A stretch of 64,000 nucleotides of DNA from Deltaproteobacteria bacterium. Lineage in GTDB: Bacteria > Myxococcota > Myxococcia > SLRQ01. A program made the position numbers and the translations under genes. The stretch covers positions 1-64,000 of the forward strand of contig JARGFU010000003.1 in assembly GCA_029210625.1 (NCBI GenBank), read 5' to 3'. Position 1 is the stretch's first letter; every line of letters starts with the position of its first letter. Shown piece after piece: positions 18,650 through 25,682 of the stretch. The notes under the pieces were generated by a model that searched no databases, was not told the origin of the DNA, and was given only the letters and a program-made list of their open reading frames with translations.

Positions 18650-20332
18650 TCACTGCTCGCCGAGCAGGTCGTAGCGCACCCGGGGGGACTTCTTGGGCAC
18701 GAAGTGCTCCGAGACCAGCGCGGCCTTCAGCAGCAGGTCCTCGCGCCAGGGCGCCGCGATGAGCTGGAAGCCCACCGGCAGGCCTGCGGCGGTGTAGCCG
18801 GCGGGGAAGGTGATGGCCGGCAGGCCGGTGAGGTTGGCGATGCCGGCGAAGCGCATGATCTTGTCGAGGAGCTCGAGGTTCGACTCTCCGGTCTCGGCGG
18901 CGTCGGCCGGGAATGGGGGCGCCACGGTGCCCGAGGTGGGCAGCGCGATCAGATCGACCTCCCCGAAGAGGCGGCGGAAGCGCTCGCAGGCCTGGGTGCG
19001 GACCCGCTGGGCGTTCACGTAGTCGGCGCCGTCGAGGGAGGCGACCAGGGAGAAGTTCAGCCGCACGTCGTGGCCGTAGCGGGTGGGATCCTCCCGGTAG
19101 TACTGCCGGTGGGAGGCGACCATCTCCGAGGCGATCGTGACCAGCTGCGCCAGGCGCATGCCGTCGATGTCCTCGATCTCGATGCCCACCTCGCTGGCGC
19201 CCGCCTCGGTGAGGTTCTGGAGCATCCCGTCGCAGTGCTTCACGACCTCCTCGTCGGCGTCCTCGAAGTAGGGGCGGTAGACCCCGATGCGCAGGCCCGA
19301 GAGATCCGGATCGCCGAGGCCGGCGAGGGTCGGCTCGGGCTGCTCGAGGGAGTGGGGGTCGCGGGGATCGGGGCCCGCCAGCACGTGGTAGAGCAGGGCG
19401 GTGTCCCGGGCGGTCATGCCCATCGGGCCCAGGTGGGCGACGCTCCAGCAGAGGGGCGCCGCGCCGTGCTCGCTGACCCGGCCGAAGGTGGGCTTGAGCC
19501 CCACCAGGCCGCAGAAGCCCGCGGGCATCCGGATCGAGCCGCCGCCGTCGGCGCCCAGGGCGACCGGGCAGAGGCCCGCCGCGACCGCGCCGCCGGGGCC
19601 GCTGGAGGAGCCGCCGGTCATCCGCGCCGGATCGTAGGGGTTGCGGACCGCGCCGAGGTGCGGGTTCAGGCCCGTCACCACGATGCCGATCTCGGTCATG
19701 TTCGCCTTGCCGATGAGCAGGGCGCCGGCGTTGCGCAGGCGCTCGACCACCGTGCTGTCGCTCTGGGCCGGGCTCTGCCCCAGGAAGGAGGTGCCGGCGG
19801 TGGTGCCGTAGCCCTCCTGATCCACCTCGTCCTTCACCGCCACCGGGACCCCGTCGAGGAGGGAGCGGGTGGTGCCCTTGGCGTAGCGCTCGGCCGACTC
19901 CTGGGCCTGCTGGAGCAGGTCGCTCTCGTGCTGGGCGATGATCGCCCGCAGGGGTGGGGTGGTGGCGTTCGACTGCCGGGTGGCCTCGACCACCCGCCGG
20001 GCGATGTCGACCGGCGAGCGGTCGCCGGCGCGGTAGGCCGAGACGAAGGCCCAGACCGACTCCTCCGGGAAGCTGCCCCCGGGGGGCGGGCTGGAGATCA
20101 GCGCCTCGAGATCGGGCTCGCTCCCCTCGGGGGCCTTCGCCGGGTGAGGCCGGATCGACCAGGGCGAGGGGCCCTCCTCGATCGCCCGCTCCCGGAAGGC
20201 GGGCATCCCGAGGTTGGTGAGCATCATCTTCTTCAGCGGTCCGCCGAAGGGGCTCTCCAGGAGACCGACGAAGAGCTTGAGCTTGAAGCCGGCGAGACGC
20301 GGCGCCTTCACGGGGGTGCGGGTATAGGCCAT
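18650..20332 (-). CDS. Amidase signature family enzyme (FAAH-like)
   Basis: A 560-residue amidase. From the MAYT start the Lys-Ser-Ser triad can be placed at K167 (VPVAVKDEVD), S242 (MTGGSSSGPGG) and S265 (GADGGGSIRMPAG). The Lys-to-Ser spacing of 75 equals that of mammalian fatty acid amide hydrolase. There is no signal peptide; the extended N-terminus resembles fatty-amide or aryl-amide hydrolases more than GatA. The ATG at 20332 follows the ribosome site GGAGG, which overlaps the stop of the reductase upstream. Co-transcription with a phaB-like reductase suggests a role in acyl or hydroxyacyl metabolism, but the substrate is unknown. Confidence 0.9.
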   Translation of the reverse strand: MAYTRTPVKAPRLAGFKLKLFVGLLESPFGGPLKKMMLTNLGMPAFRERAIEEGPSPWSIRPHPAKAPEGSEPDLEALISSPPPGGSFPEESVWAFVSAYRAGDRSPVDIARRVVEATRQSNATTPPLRAIIAQHESDLLQQAQESAERYAKGTTRSLLDGVPVAVKDEVDQEGYGTTAGTSFLGQSPAQSDSTVVERLRNAGALLIGKANMTEIGIVVTGLNPHLGAVRNPYDPARMTGGSSSGPGGAVAAGLCPVALGADGGGSIRMPAGFCGLVGLKPTFGRVSEHGAAPLCWSVAHLGPMGMTARDTALLYHVLAGPDPRDPHSLEQPEPTLAGLGDPDLSGLRIGVYRPYFEDADEEVVKHCDGMLQNLTEAGASEVGIEIEDIDGMRLAQLVTIASEMVASHRQYYREDPTRYGHDVRLNFSLVASLDGADYVNAQRVRTQACERFRRLFGEVDLIALPTSGTVAPPFPADAAETGESNLELLDKIMRFAGIANLTGLPAITFPAGYTAAGLPVGFQLIAAPWREDLLLKAALVSEHFVPKKSPRVRYDLLGEQ

Positions 20333-20339
20333 GGTCCTC

Positions 20340-21053
20340 CTAGACCACGAGGCCGCCATCCACGTCCAGGCAGGTCGCGGTGATGTAGCGGGCGTCGTCG
20401 CTGGCCAGGAAGGCGTAGGCCGCGGCGATGTCGGCGGGCTCGCCCAGCTCGCCCAGGGGGGTCCGGGCGGCCATCTGGCCCAGGACCTCCTCCGGGACGA
20501 CGTCGGTCATCGGGGTCTTCACGAAACCCGGCGCCACGGCGTTGACCCGGATGCCCTTGCGGCCCAGCTCCCGGGCCAGGGTCTTGGTCAGCCCGATGAC
20601 CCCGGCCTTGGTCGCGACGTAGTTCGCCTGACCGAAGTTGCCGGTGTGGGCGACCACGCTCGCCGCGTTGAGGATCACCCCGCCGCGGCCCTGCTCGCGC
20701 ATCCGGCCGGCGGCCTGGCGGGCGAGGCGGAAGACGGCCGTGAGGTTCACGGCCAGGACCTGATCCCAGGCCGCGTCGCTCATCTTCAGGGCGGTGCCGT
20801 CCCGGGTGATGCCGGCGTTGTTCACCAGCACGTCCACGCCCCCCTCAGCGCACCAGGCGTCGATCGCCGCCAGGCCCGCGTCGGAGGTGACGTCCGCCGC
20901 CAGGTTCGTCACCCGGGGGTGCTCGAGGGCCGGGGCCTCCAGATCCACCGCGGCCACCACGGCGCCCTCCTCGAGGAAGCGCTCGGCCGTCGCCCGTCCG
21001 ATCCCCCGGCCGGCGCCGGTCACCACCACTCGCTTGTCCTTCAGTCCACGCAT
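20340..21053 (-). CDS. Short-chain dehydrogenase, FabG/PhaB-like 3-oxoacyl reductase
   Basis: A 237-residue classical SDR. It has TGAGRGIGR for cofactor binding, DVLVNNAG, and catalytic Ser132, Tyr145 and Lys149 (YVATK). The C-terminal DVDGGLVV fits FabG/PhaB proteins. Family members reduce 3-oxoacyl-ACP or acetoacetyl-CoA with NADPH. Its position downstream of phasin and phaR favours acetoacetyl-CoA reductase (PhaB) for PHA precursor supply, but sequence alone does not separate the two. GAGGAG precedes the ATG. A strong hairpin separates it from phasin, so it may be expressed by read-through. Confidence 0.88.
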   Translation of the reverse strand: MRGLKDKRVVVTGAGRGIGRATAERFLEEGAVVAAVDLEAPALEHPRVTNLAADVTSDAGLAAIDAWCAEGGVDVLVNNAGITRDGTALKMSDAAWDQVLAVNLTAVFRLARQAAGRMREQGRGGVILNAASVVAHTGNFGQANYVATKAGVIGLTKTLARELGRKGIRVNAVAPGFVKTPMTDVVPEEVLGQMAARTPLGELGEPADIAAAYAFLASDDARYITATCLDVDGGLVV

Positions 21054-21086
21054 CTTCGTCGTCTCCTCACGTTGCTCGAAGTGAAA

Positions 21087-21130
21087 CGGCGCGGCCCGGT
21101 CCGACGGGGGGTCGGAGCCTGGCCGCGCCG
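21087..21130 (-). terminator. Terminator/attenuator hairpin between phasin and reductase genes
   Basis: CGGCGCGGCC at 21087-21096 pairs perfectly with GGCCGCGCCG at 21121-21130, and a second inner stem (GGTCCGAC with GTCGGA) lies inside. On the minus strand the hairpin follows the phasin stop and is followed by TTTCACTT. The layout suits high phasin expression with partial read-through. Confidence 0.6.
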
Positions 21131-21150
21131 CGAAAGGCAGGTCCGATTCA

Positions 21151-21405
21151 TCAGGCCTGGAAGGCGTCGGTCACCCGGCGGGCGGTCTCGATCGAGGTGT
21201 CGAAGAGCCGGCGGGCGGTCTTCAGCTGGGTGTCGGCCACCTTGCGGCTCTCCTCACCGAGCTTCTCGATCTGGGTGAGGGTGGCCTGGCCGGCCTTTTC
21301 GAACTCGTCCACCATGCGGGTGGCGCTCTCGGTCCAGAGCTGGCCGATGGCGGCGATGTCGAAGGTCTCGAGGGAGGGGGGGGTCAGGGTCTTCTTCTGG
21401 GCCAT
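21151..21405 (-). CDS. Phasin-like PHA granule protein
   Basis: An 84-residue helical protein. The helical body has repeated hydrophobic positions: ATRMVDEFEKAGQATLTQIEKLGEESRK (spanning two helices) and TARRLFDTSIETARRVTDAF. Such short amphipathic helical proteins coat PHA granules. The identification rests on composition and on the neighbouring phaR and phaC genes. AGGAGG lies 8 bases before the ATG, fixing the start. A promoter and a palindromic operator lie just upstream. It is shorter than typical phasins (~110-190 residues). Confidence 0.78.
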   Translation of the reverse strand: MAQKKTLTPPSLETFDIAAIGQLWTESATRMVDEFEKAGQATLTQIEKLGEESRKVADTQLKTARRLFDTSIETARRVTDAFQA

Positions 21406-21457
21406 GGTGGGCCTCCTGATGGTTGGGTTCGTCTGGAGCGTCCTGCGCTCGGCAACC

Positions 21458-21485
21458 AACCTAGCGATCTTGTGCGTCGCGTCAA
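21458..21485 (-). promoter_or_regulatory. Sigma70-like promoter of the phasin gene
   Basis: On the minus strand TTGACG (21480-21485) and TAGGTT (21458-21463) are separated by 16 bases. This predicts a start of transcription about 45 bases before the phasin ATG. The palindromic operator lies directly upstream of the -35 box. Confidence 0.55.
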
Positions 21486-21486
21486 G

Positions 21487-21515
21487 GGATATTTTTGCAG
21501 TGCACAAAAATATCC
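21487..21515. promoter_or_regulatory. Perfect 11-bp inverted repeat, candidate PhaR operator
   Basis: GGATATTTTTG and CAAAAATATCC form perfect arms around the 7-base centre CAGTGCA. This AT-rich site stands out in ~70% GC surroundings. It adjoins the phasin -35 box. A related sequence lies in the phaR control region (22134-22154). PhaR proteins are known to repress phasin genes by binding TGC-containing sites; the assignment here is inference. Confidence 0.6.
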
Positions 21516-21529
21516 GAGCGCCGCCACCC

Positions 21530-22093
21530 TCACTCCGCGTCCTTGCGCCCGTGGATCAGCTCCCGCAGCACCGCCTGAGTGGCCTTAAGCTCGGCCCGCA
21601 GCTCGGCGAGCTCGGCCCGGGTCTCGGCGCCCTCCTTCACCTCGGCGGGGGAGGGCACCGCGGCCTGATCCTGGGGCCGGGGCGGGGCAGGAGGGTAGCC
21701 GAAGGGTGCCGCGAAGGGGTTCATCCGCATGGTCTCGGCGGCGGCCTTCTGGACCTCGGCGGCCAGGTTGCGCTGGAGCTCGGAGAAGCCCCGGACCACC
21801 CCGAGGAGCTGTTCGCCCAGCTTCTCCCGGGCCTCGGGGGAGGCGCCGGTGCGGATCACGCGGGTGAGGAAGGCCACCGGGAGCACCTCCCGGCTGCTCT
21901 GCCGCTCGCTGATGATCTGGGCGAGCACCGCCCGGGTGAGGTCCTCGCCGGTCTTGGCGTCGACCACCTCGATGTCGCTCCCCGCCTGGATCAGCTGCTC
22001 CACCTCGGCGAGGGTCACGTAGCGCGAGGCCTCGGTGTCGTAGAGGCGGCGGTTTCCGTACTTCTTCAGGACGCGGGGGCTGGGGGCTTCCAT
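21530..22093 (-). CDS. phaR: PHA synthesis transcriptional regulator
   Basis: A 187-residue protein. The N-terminus holds the PHA_gran DNA-binding domain signature, KKYGNRRLYDTEASRYVTLAEV, followed by IEVVDAKTGEDLTRAVLAQIISERQ, typical of PhaR. A Pro-rich linker and a C-terminal coiled coil (ETRAELAELRAELKATQAVLREL) follow. PhaR binds both DNA and nascent PHA granules, releasing phasin expression when polymer forms. The ATG at 22093 has GAGGA about 10 bases upstream. It is divergent from the acyl-CoA ligase operon and lies upstream of phasin in the same direction. Confidence 0.95.
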   Translation of the reverse strand: MEAPSPRVLKKYGNRRLYDTEASRYVTLAEVEQLIQAGSDIEVVDAKTGEDLTRAVLAQIISERQSSREVLPVAFLTRVIRTGASPEAREKLGEQLLGVVRGFSELQRNLAAEVQKAAAETMRMNPFAAPFGYPPAPPRPQDQAAVPSPAEVKEGAETRAELAELRAELKATQAVLRELIHGRKDAE

Positions 22094-22112
22094 GGCAGCG
22101 GCATCCTCGGCA

Positions 22113-22124
22113 ATTTGTGCAAAT
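22113..22124. promoter_or_regulatory. Short palindrome in phaR promoter region
   Basis: ATTTGTGCAAAT is a perfect 5+2+5 inverted repeat located 20-31 bases before the phaR ATG. It shares TTTG/GTGCA with the other two candidate operators, and may allow PhaR autoregulation. Confidence 0.45.
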
Positions 22125-22133
22125 GCGTCAAGA

Positions 22134-22154
22134 CTTTTGCTGTGCAACAAAAAG
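22134..22154. promoter_or_regulatory. Second candidate PhaR operator
   Basis: CTTTTGCTGTGCAACAAAAAG has near-palindromic arms (CTTTTG and CAAAAAG) around a TGTGCA core, closely resembling the phasin-side site (TTTTTGCAGTGCACAAAAA). It lies between the phaR gene and a TTGACA box for the rightward operon, so it could control both. Confidence 0.55.
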
Positions 22155-22156
22155 GG

Positions 22157-22185
22157 TTGACAGGTCGGGTCCGGTTTGGTCTGTC
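22157..22185 (+). promoter_or_regulatory. Possible promoter of the acyl-CoA ligase/PHA synthase operon
   Basis: A consensus -35 box TTGACA lies at 22157-22162. At 17 bases downstream the hexamer is TCTGTC, a weak -10. The box directly follows the second candidate PhaR operator. Confidence 0.35.
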
Positions 22186-22282
22186 TGCGCCCCGAGATGA
22201 GCGGCAAAGATCGTCGACTGGCCGGAGAGGCCCTGATTGTGCGCAGCAACAACGTCGCTCTGCACCCGAGAGGGAGGCCAGC

Positions 22283-23761
22283 ATGATCTTCCGAGGTGAC
22301 TGGACCGGAACCCTGGCCGAGCTCTTCGGCGAGCGTGAGGCGATCTTCGAGGTCTCCAGCGGGCGGCGCCTCTCCTACCTCGACCTGGCCCGGGCCACCG
22401 ACGAGGCGGCCCGCCTCCTCGTCGATCTCGGCGTGGAGCGCGGCGAGCGGGTGGCCGTGCTCGCTCACAATCGCCTCGAGACCCTCCTGCTGATGTTCGC
22501 CACCGCGCGCCTCGGGGCGATCTTCGTGCCGCTGAACTGGCGGCTGGCGCAGCCCGAGCTCGAGTTCCTCCTCGATGACTGCGAGCCGCGGGCGCTCTTC
22601 TTCGACGAGGAGCACGCCCACCTCGCCGGGCGGCTCTGCGGCCCTCGAGGGGTGAGCTCCCTCTCCCTCGACTGGAAGGAGGGCCCGGCCGGTCCGGCGC
22701 CGGCCCAGGTGGCGATCGACGCCGACGACCCCTGGATGATCCTCTACACCTCGGGGACCACCGGGCACCCCAAGGGCGCCCTGATCCCCCACCGGCAGGT
22801 CGCCTACAACGCGCTCAACACGATGGTCGCCCTCGACCTGACGAGCGCCGACCGCACGGTGACCTACACCCCCCTCTTCCACACGGGCGCGCTCCACGTC
22901 CTGACCACGCCCCTGCTCTGCAAGGGCGGCTCGATCGTGCTCACCGACGGCTTCGACGCCGATCAGGTGCTGCGCCTCTCGGCCGAGGAGCGCTGCACCC
23001 TCCTCTTCGGGGTGCCCACCACCTTCGAGATGATGGCCGAGACGGAGAGCTTCACCGCGCTCGAGCTCGACACGGTCCGGGTGGCCCTCTGCGGCGGGGC
23101 GCCCTGCCCGCCGGCCCTGATCGAGCGCTACAACGCGCGCGGCATCGTCTTCAAGCAGGGCTACGGCCTCACCGAGGTGGGCCCCAACTGCCTGAACCTC
23201 CCGGAGGCCGAGGCGGTGCGCCGGGCCGGCAGCGCCGGGCGCCCGAACCTCCAGATCCTCGCCCGGGTGCTGGGCGAGGGGGGCCTCGTCGAGGGCGCCG
23301 GCCGCGGCGAGCTGGCCCTGGCCGGCCCCTGCGTCTTCCTGGGCTACTGGCGCCGCCCCGACGCCAACCGCGCCTGCTTCACCGAGGAGGGCTACTTCCT
23401 CACCGGCGACGTCGTCGAGCGGGACGCAGAGGGCTGGTACACCATCGTCGATCGCGCCAAGGACATGTTCATCTCCGGGGGCGAGAACGTCTATCCGGCC
23501 GAGGTGGAGAAGGTCCTCTCCTCGCACCCGGCGGTGCGGGCCTGCGCGGTGGTCGGCATCCCCGACCCACGCTGGGGCGAGGTCGGCCGGGCCTACCTCG
23601 AGGCCCGCAGCGAGGAGAGCGCGGTCGAGGGCGCCGAGCTGCGCACCTGGCTCAAGGAGCGCCTGGCCACCTACAAGGTCCCCAAGGAGTACGTGGTGGT
23701 CGAGGCGCTGCCGCGCAACCCCTCCGGGAAGATCATGAAGCACGTGCTGGGGGTCGCATGA
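22283..23761 (+). CDS. Acyl-CoA synthetase (AMP-binding family)
   Basis: A 492-residue ANL-superfamily ligase that would activate a carboxylic acid with ATP and CoA. Motifs are the AMP-binding loop ILYTSGTTGHPKGAL, FKQGYGLTEVGPN, the hinge aspartate region YFLTGDVVERDAEGW, DRAKDMFISGGENVYPAEVE and the catalytic C-terminal Lys in RNPSGKIMKHVL. It most resembles fatty-acyl or short-chain acyl-CoA ligases. GAGGGAGG precedes ATG 22283. Its stop overlaps the next start as ATGA, the first of seven overlapping junctions in an eight-gene string ending at 30911. It could feed hydroxyacyl-CoA or acyl-CoA to PHA synthesis. Confidence 0.93.
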   Translation: MIFRGDWTGTLAELFGEREAIFEVSSGRRLSYLDLARATDEAARLLVDLGVERGERVAVLAHNRLETLLLMFATARLGAIFVPLNWRLAQPELEFLLDDCEPRALFFDEEHAHLAGRLCGPRGVSSLSLDWKEGPAGPAPAQVAIDADDPWMILYTSGTTGHPKGALIPHRQVAYNALNTMVALDLTSADRTVTYTPLFHTGALHVLTTPLLCKGGSIVLTDGFDADQVLRLSAEERCTLLFGVPTTFEMMAETESFTALELDTVRVALCGGAPCPPALIERYNARGIVFKQGYGLTEVGPNCLNLPEAEAVRRAGSAGRPNLQILARVLGEGGLVEGAGRGELALAGPCVFLGYWRRPDANRACFTEEGYFLTGDVVERDAEGWYTIVDRAKDMFISGGENVYPAEVEKVLSSHPAVRACAVVGIPDPRWGEVGRAYLEARSEESAVEGAELRTWLKERLATYKVPKEYVVVEALPRNPSGKIMKHVLGVA

Positions 23762-24783
23762 GCCCTCGCTTCCTCGCCCGGCTCGCCCTCCCGCTCCTGG
23801 CGGTGGCCGCGATGGCCTGCGGCCCCGGGCCCGAGCAGGCCTGTGACGCGGACGATCAGTGCTCCGCGGACGAGGTCTGCGAGGCCGGCCGCTGCATGCT
23901 TCCGGGCGATCCGGACGGCGGCGCGAGCGACGCCTCCACCGACGCCGGCCTCGATGGCGGCGGCGACGGGGGCCTCGAGGACGGCGGCACCGACGGCGGC
24001 AGCGATGGGGGCAGCGACGGTGGGACCGACGGTGGGACCGACGGCGGCGGCAGCTGCACCATCGTCGCCGACGGCCGGATCAGCGCCGAGGAGGCCCCGG
24101 TGGTCCTCGACCTCCCGGTGAAGTACCTCGAGGCCGACCCGGCCGATCCCTTCCCCGTGGATCTCGTCGGCGCCGACGAGGCGGGCACGACCGTCTGGGA
24201 CCTCTCCGGCGCCTACCCCGGGGACCACGCCGTGACGATCGGCGCCTCCGCGCTCGCCGGTCACTGGTTCGAGCACGACTTCCCGGGCCCCTTCACCGGC
24301 ACGGTCCTGGTCCTCCCCCTGGAGGGCGACGCGGGGAACTACGGGGTCTACGAGCGCACCGGCGACGCCCTGCGTCTGCACGGCGTGGCGAGCGCGCTGC
24401 CCGACGAGACCTCGATCCAGTACGAACCCCCGATCGACGTGATCCGCTATCCCCTCGAGCTCGGCGCGAGCTGGAGCCAGACGACCTCGACCCTGGGCAC
24501 CTTCGAGGGCCTCTACTTCCAGAGCACCGACACCTGGGCGCTCGAGGTCGAGGCCGCCGGGGTGGTCGACACGCCCGCCGGCCGCTTCGAGGCGCTGCGC
24601 CTGCGGACGGTGCTGGAGGTCGAGTTGCCGATCCTGGTCTGGCCCTTCAGCCTCACCTACCGCTACGTCCGCTACACCTTCGTGACCCCCTGCCTGGGCG
24701 TCGCGGCGCAGGTGGCGAGCGTCGAGGACGAGACGGAGCTGCTCTTCACTCAGGCGGCCGAGCTGCGGAGGTTCAGCCTGTGA
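23758..24783 (+). CDS. Lipoprotein A with Asp-Gly-Gly linker
   Basis: A 341-residue exported lipoprotein. The signal ends in VAAMAC. A short Cys-rich module follows (CDADDQCSADEVCEAGRC), then a flexible linker of DGG/TDGG repeats (~50-98) and a folded C-terminal domain. That domain is homologous to the protein at 27240-28085: both have VWDLS, ALAGxWFxxDFPG, a VLPL/VVPL strand, LHGxAS, a Tyr-x-x-Pro strand, CLG near the end and a terminal ELRRxSL. I do not recognise the fold. The linker suggests display at the cell surface. Its place among ligase, hydrolase, barrel and PHA synthase genes suggests substrate capture, but that is conjecture. Confidence 0.8.
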   Translation: MSPRFLARLALPLLAVAAMACGPGPEQACDADDQCSADEVCEAGRCMLPGDPDGGASDASTDAGLDGGGDGGLEDGGTDGGSDGGSDGGTDGGTDGGGSCTIVADGRISAEEAPVVLDLPVKYLEADPADPFPVDLVGADEAGTTVWDLSGAYPGDHAVTIGASALAGHWFEHDFPGPFTGTVLVLPLEGDAGNYGVYERTGDALRLHGVASALPDETSIQYEPPIDVIRYPLELGASWSQTTSTLGTFEGLYFQSTDTWALEVEAAGVVDTPAGRFEALRLRTVLEVELPILVWPFSLTYRYVRYTFVTPCLGVAAQVASVEDETELLFTQAAELRRFSL

Positions 24784-25682
24784 GCAAGCGCGCCCTCGTC
24801 CTCCTGCTCCTCGTCGCGGCCAGCGGCTGCGTGCGGCCGGGGCCGCACGGCACCTCGGCCCCGCGCGAGGACATGGTGAAGGTGGGGGGCGCCTGGCTGC
24901 GGGTGCGGGACCTGGGGCCGCGGGAGAGCGGCCGGGTGCCGGTGCTGCTGCTCCACGGCTACGGCTCGCGCCTGGAGGCCTGGGCGCCGGTGCAGGAGGC
25001 CCTCGCCGCGGAGCGGCGGGTCGTCGCCTTCGATCAGCGGGGCTTCGGCTTCAGCGAGCGGCCCGAGGGCGAGTACGGCCCCGAGGCCCACGCCCGGGAC
25101 GCGCTGGCCCTGATGGACGCCCTCGGACTCGAGCGGGTGGTGGTGGCCGGGCACTCCTACGGGGGTGGGGTCGCGCTGCGCCTCGCCCTCGACGCCCCCG
25201 AGCGGGTGGAGGGGCTGCTGCTGGTCTCCACCTTCGCCCTCGAGGAGCAGATCCCCGAGTCCTTCCGCTGGGCGCAGGTCGCCGGCCTCGGCGAGCTGAT
25301 CTTCGGCGCCTTCTACAAGCAGGTGCCCGGCGAGAAGAGCCTGCTGGCCTTCCACGACCGCGATCGCTTCGTCACCCTCGAGGCCCTCGACGAGATGAGG
25401 GCGATGATGGCCCGCCCCGGCTCGACCTACGCGGCCCTCGAGACCGTGCGCGGCATGCGCTACACCGAGGCCGAGGAGCGCTACGGCGCCCTGAAGGTGC
25501 CGGTGCGGGTCGTCTGGGGCCGGGACGACCGGGCGCTGCCCCTCGCCCAGGGCCGCCGGCTCGCCGGGCGCCTCTCCGTGCCCCTCGACGTGATCGAGGA
25601 CTGCGGGCACCTGCCCCTCTTCGAGCAGCCCGCCTCGGTGGTGCGCGTCGCCCGGGAATTGCTGGGGGAGGTGGAGCCGTGA
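24780..25682 (+). CDS. Alpha/beta-hydrolase lipoprotein
   Basis: A 300-residue hydrolase beginning at GTG 24780, which overlaps the preceding stop as GTGA; GGAGG lies upstream. The leader RALVLLLLVAASGC is a lipoprotein signal, unusual for this family. The core shows HGYGS for the oxyanion hole, FDQRGFGFS, the nucleophile elbow VVAGHSYGGG (Ser), the acid in VVWGRDDRALP and His in EDCGHLPLFEQP. An esterase is most likely. Its anchoring outside the cytoplasm, upstream of a barrel protein and with an intracellular acyl-CoA ligase in the same operon, suggests it releases acids that are then imported. The substrate is unknown. Confidence 0.88.
   Translation: MSKRALVLLLLVAASGCVRPGPHGTSAPREDMVKVGGAWLRVRDLGPRESGRVPVLLLHGYGSRLEAWAPVQEALAAERRVVAFDQRGFGFSERPEGEYGPEAHARDALALMDALGLERVVVAGHSYGGGVALRLALDAPERVEGLLLVSTFALEEQIPESFRWAQVAGLGELIFGAFYKQVPGEKSLLAFHDRDRFVTLEALDEMRAMMARPGSTYAALETVRGMRYTEAEERYGALKVPVRVVWGRDDRALPLAQGRRLAGRLSVPLDVIEDCGHLPLFEQPASVVRVARELLGEVEP

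Noticed and set aside
20340-21053. Naming the reductase phaB outright
   Set aside because: FabG and PhaB cannot be separated by visible motifs; only context supports PhaB.
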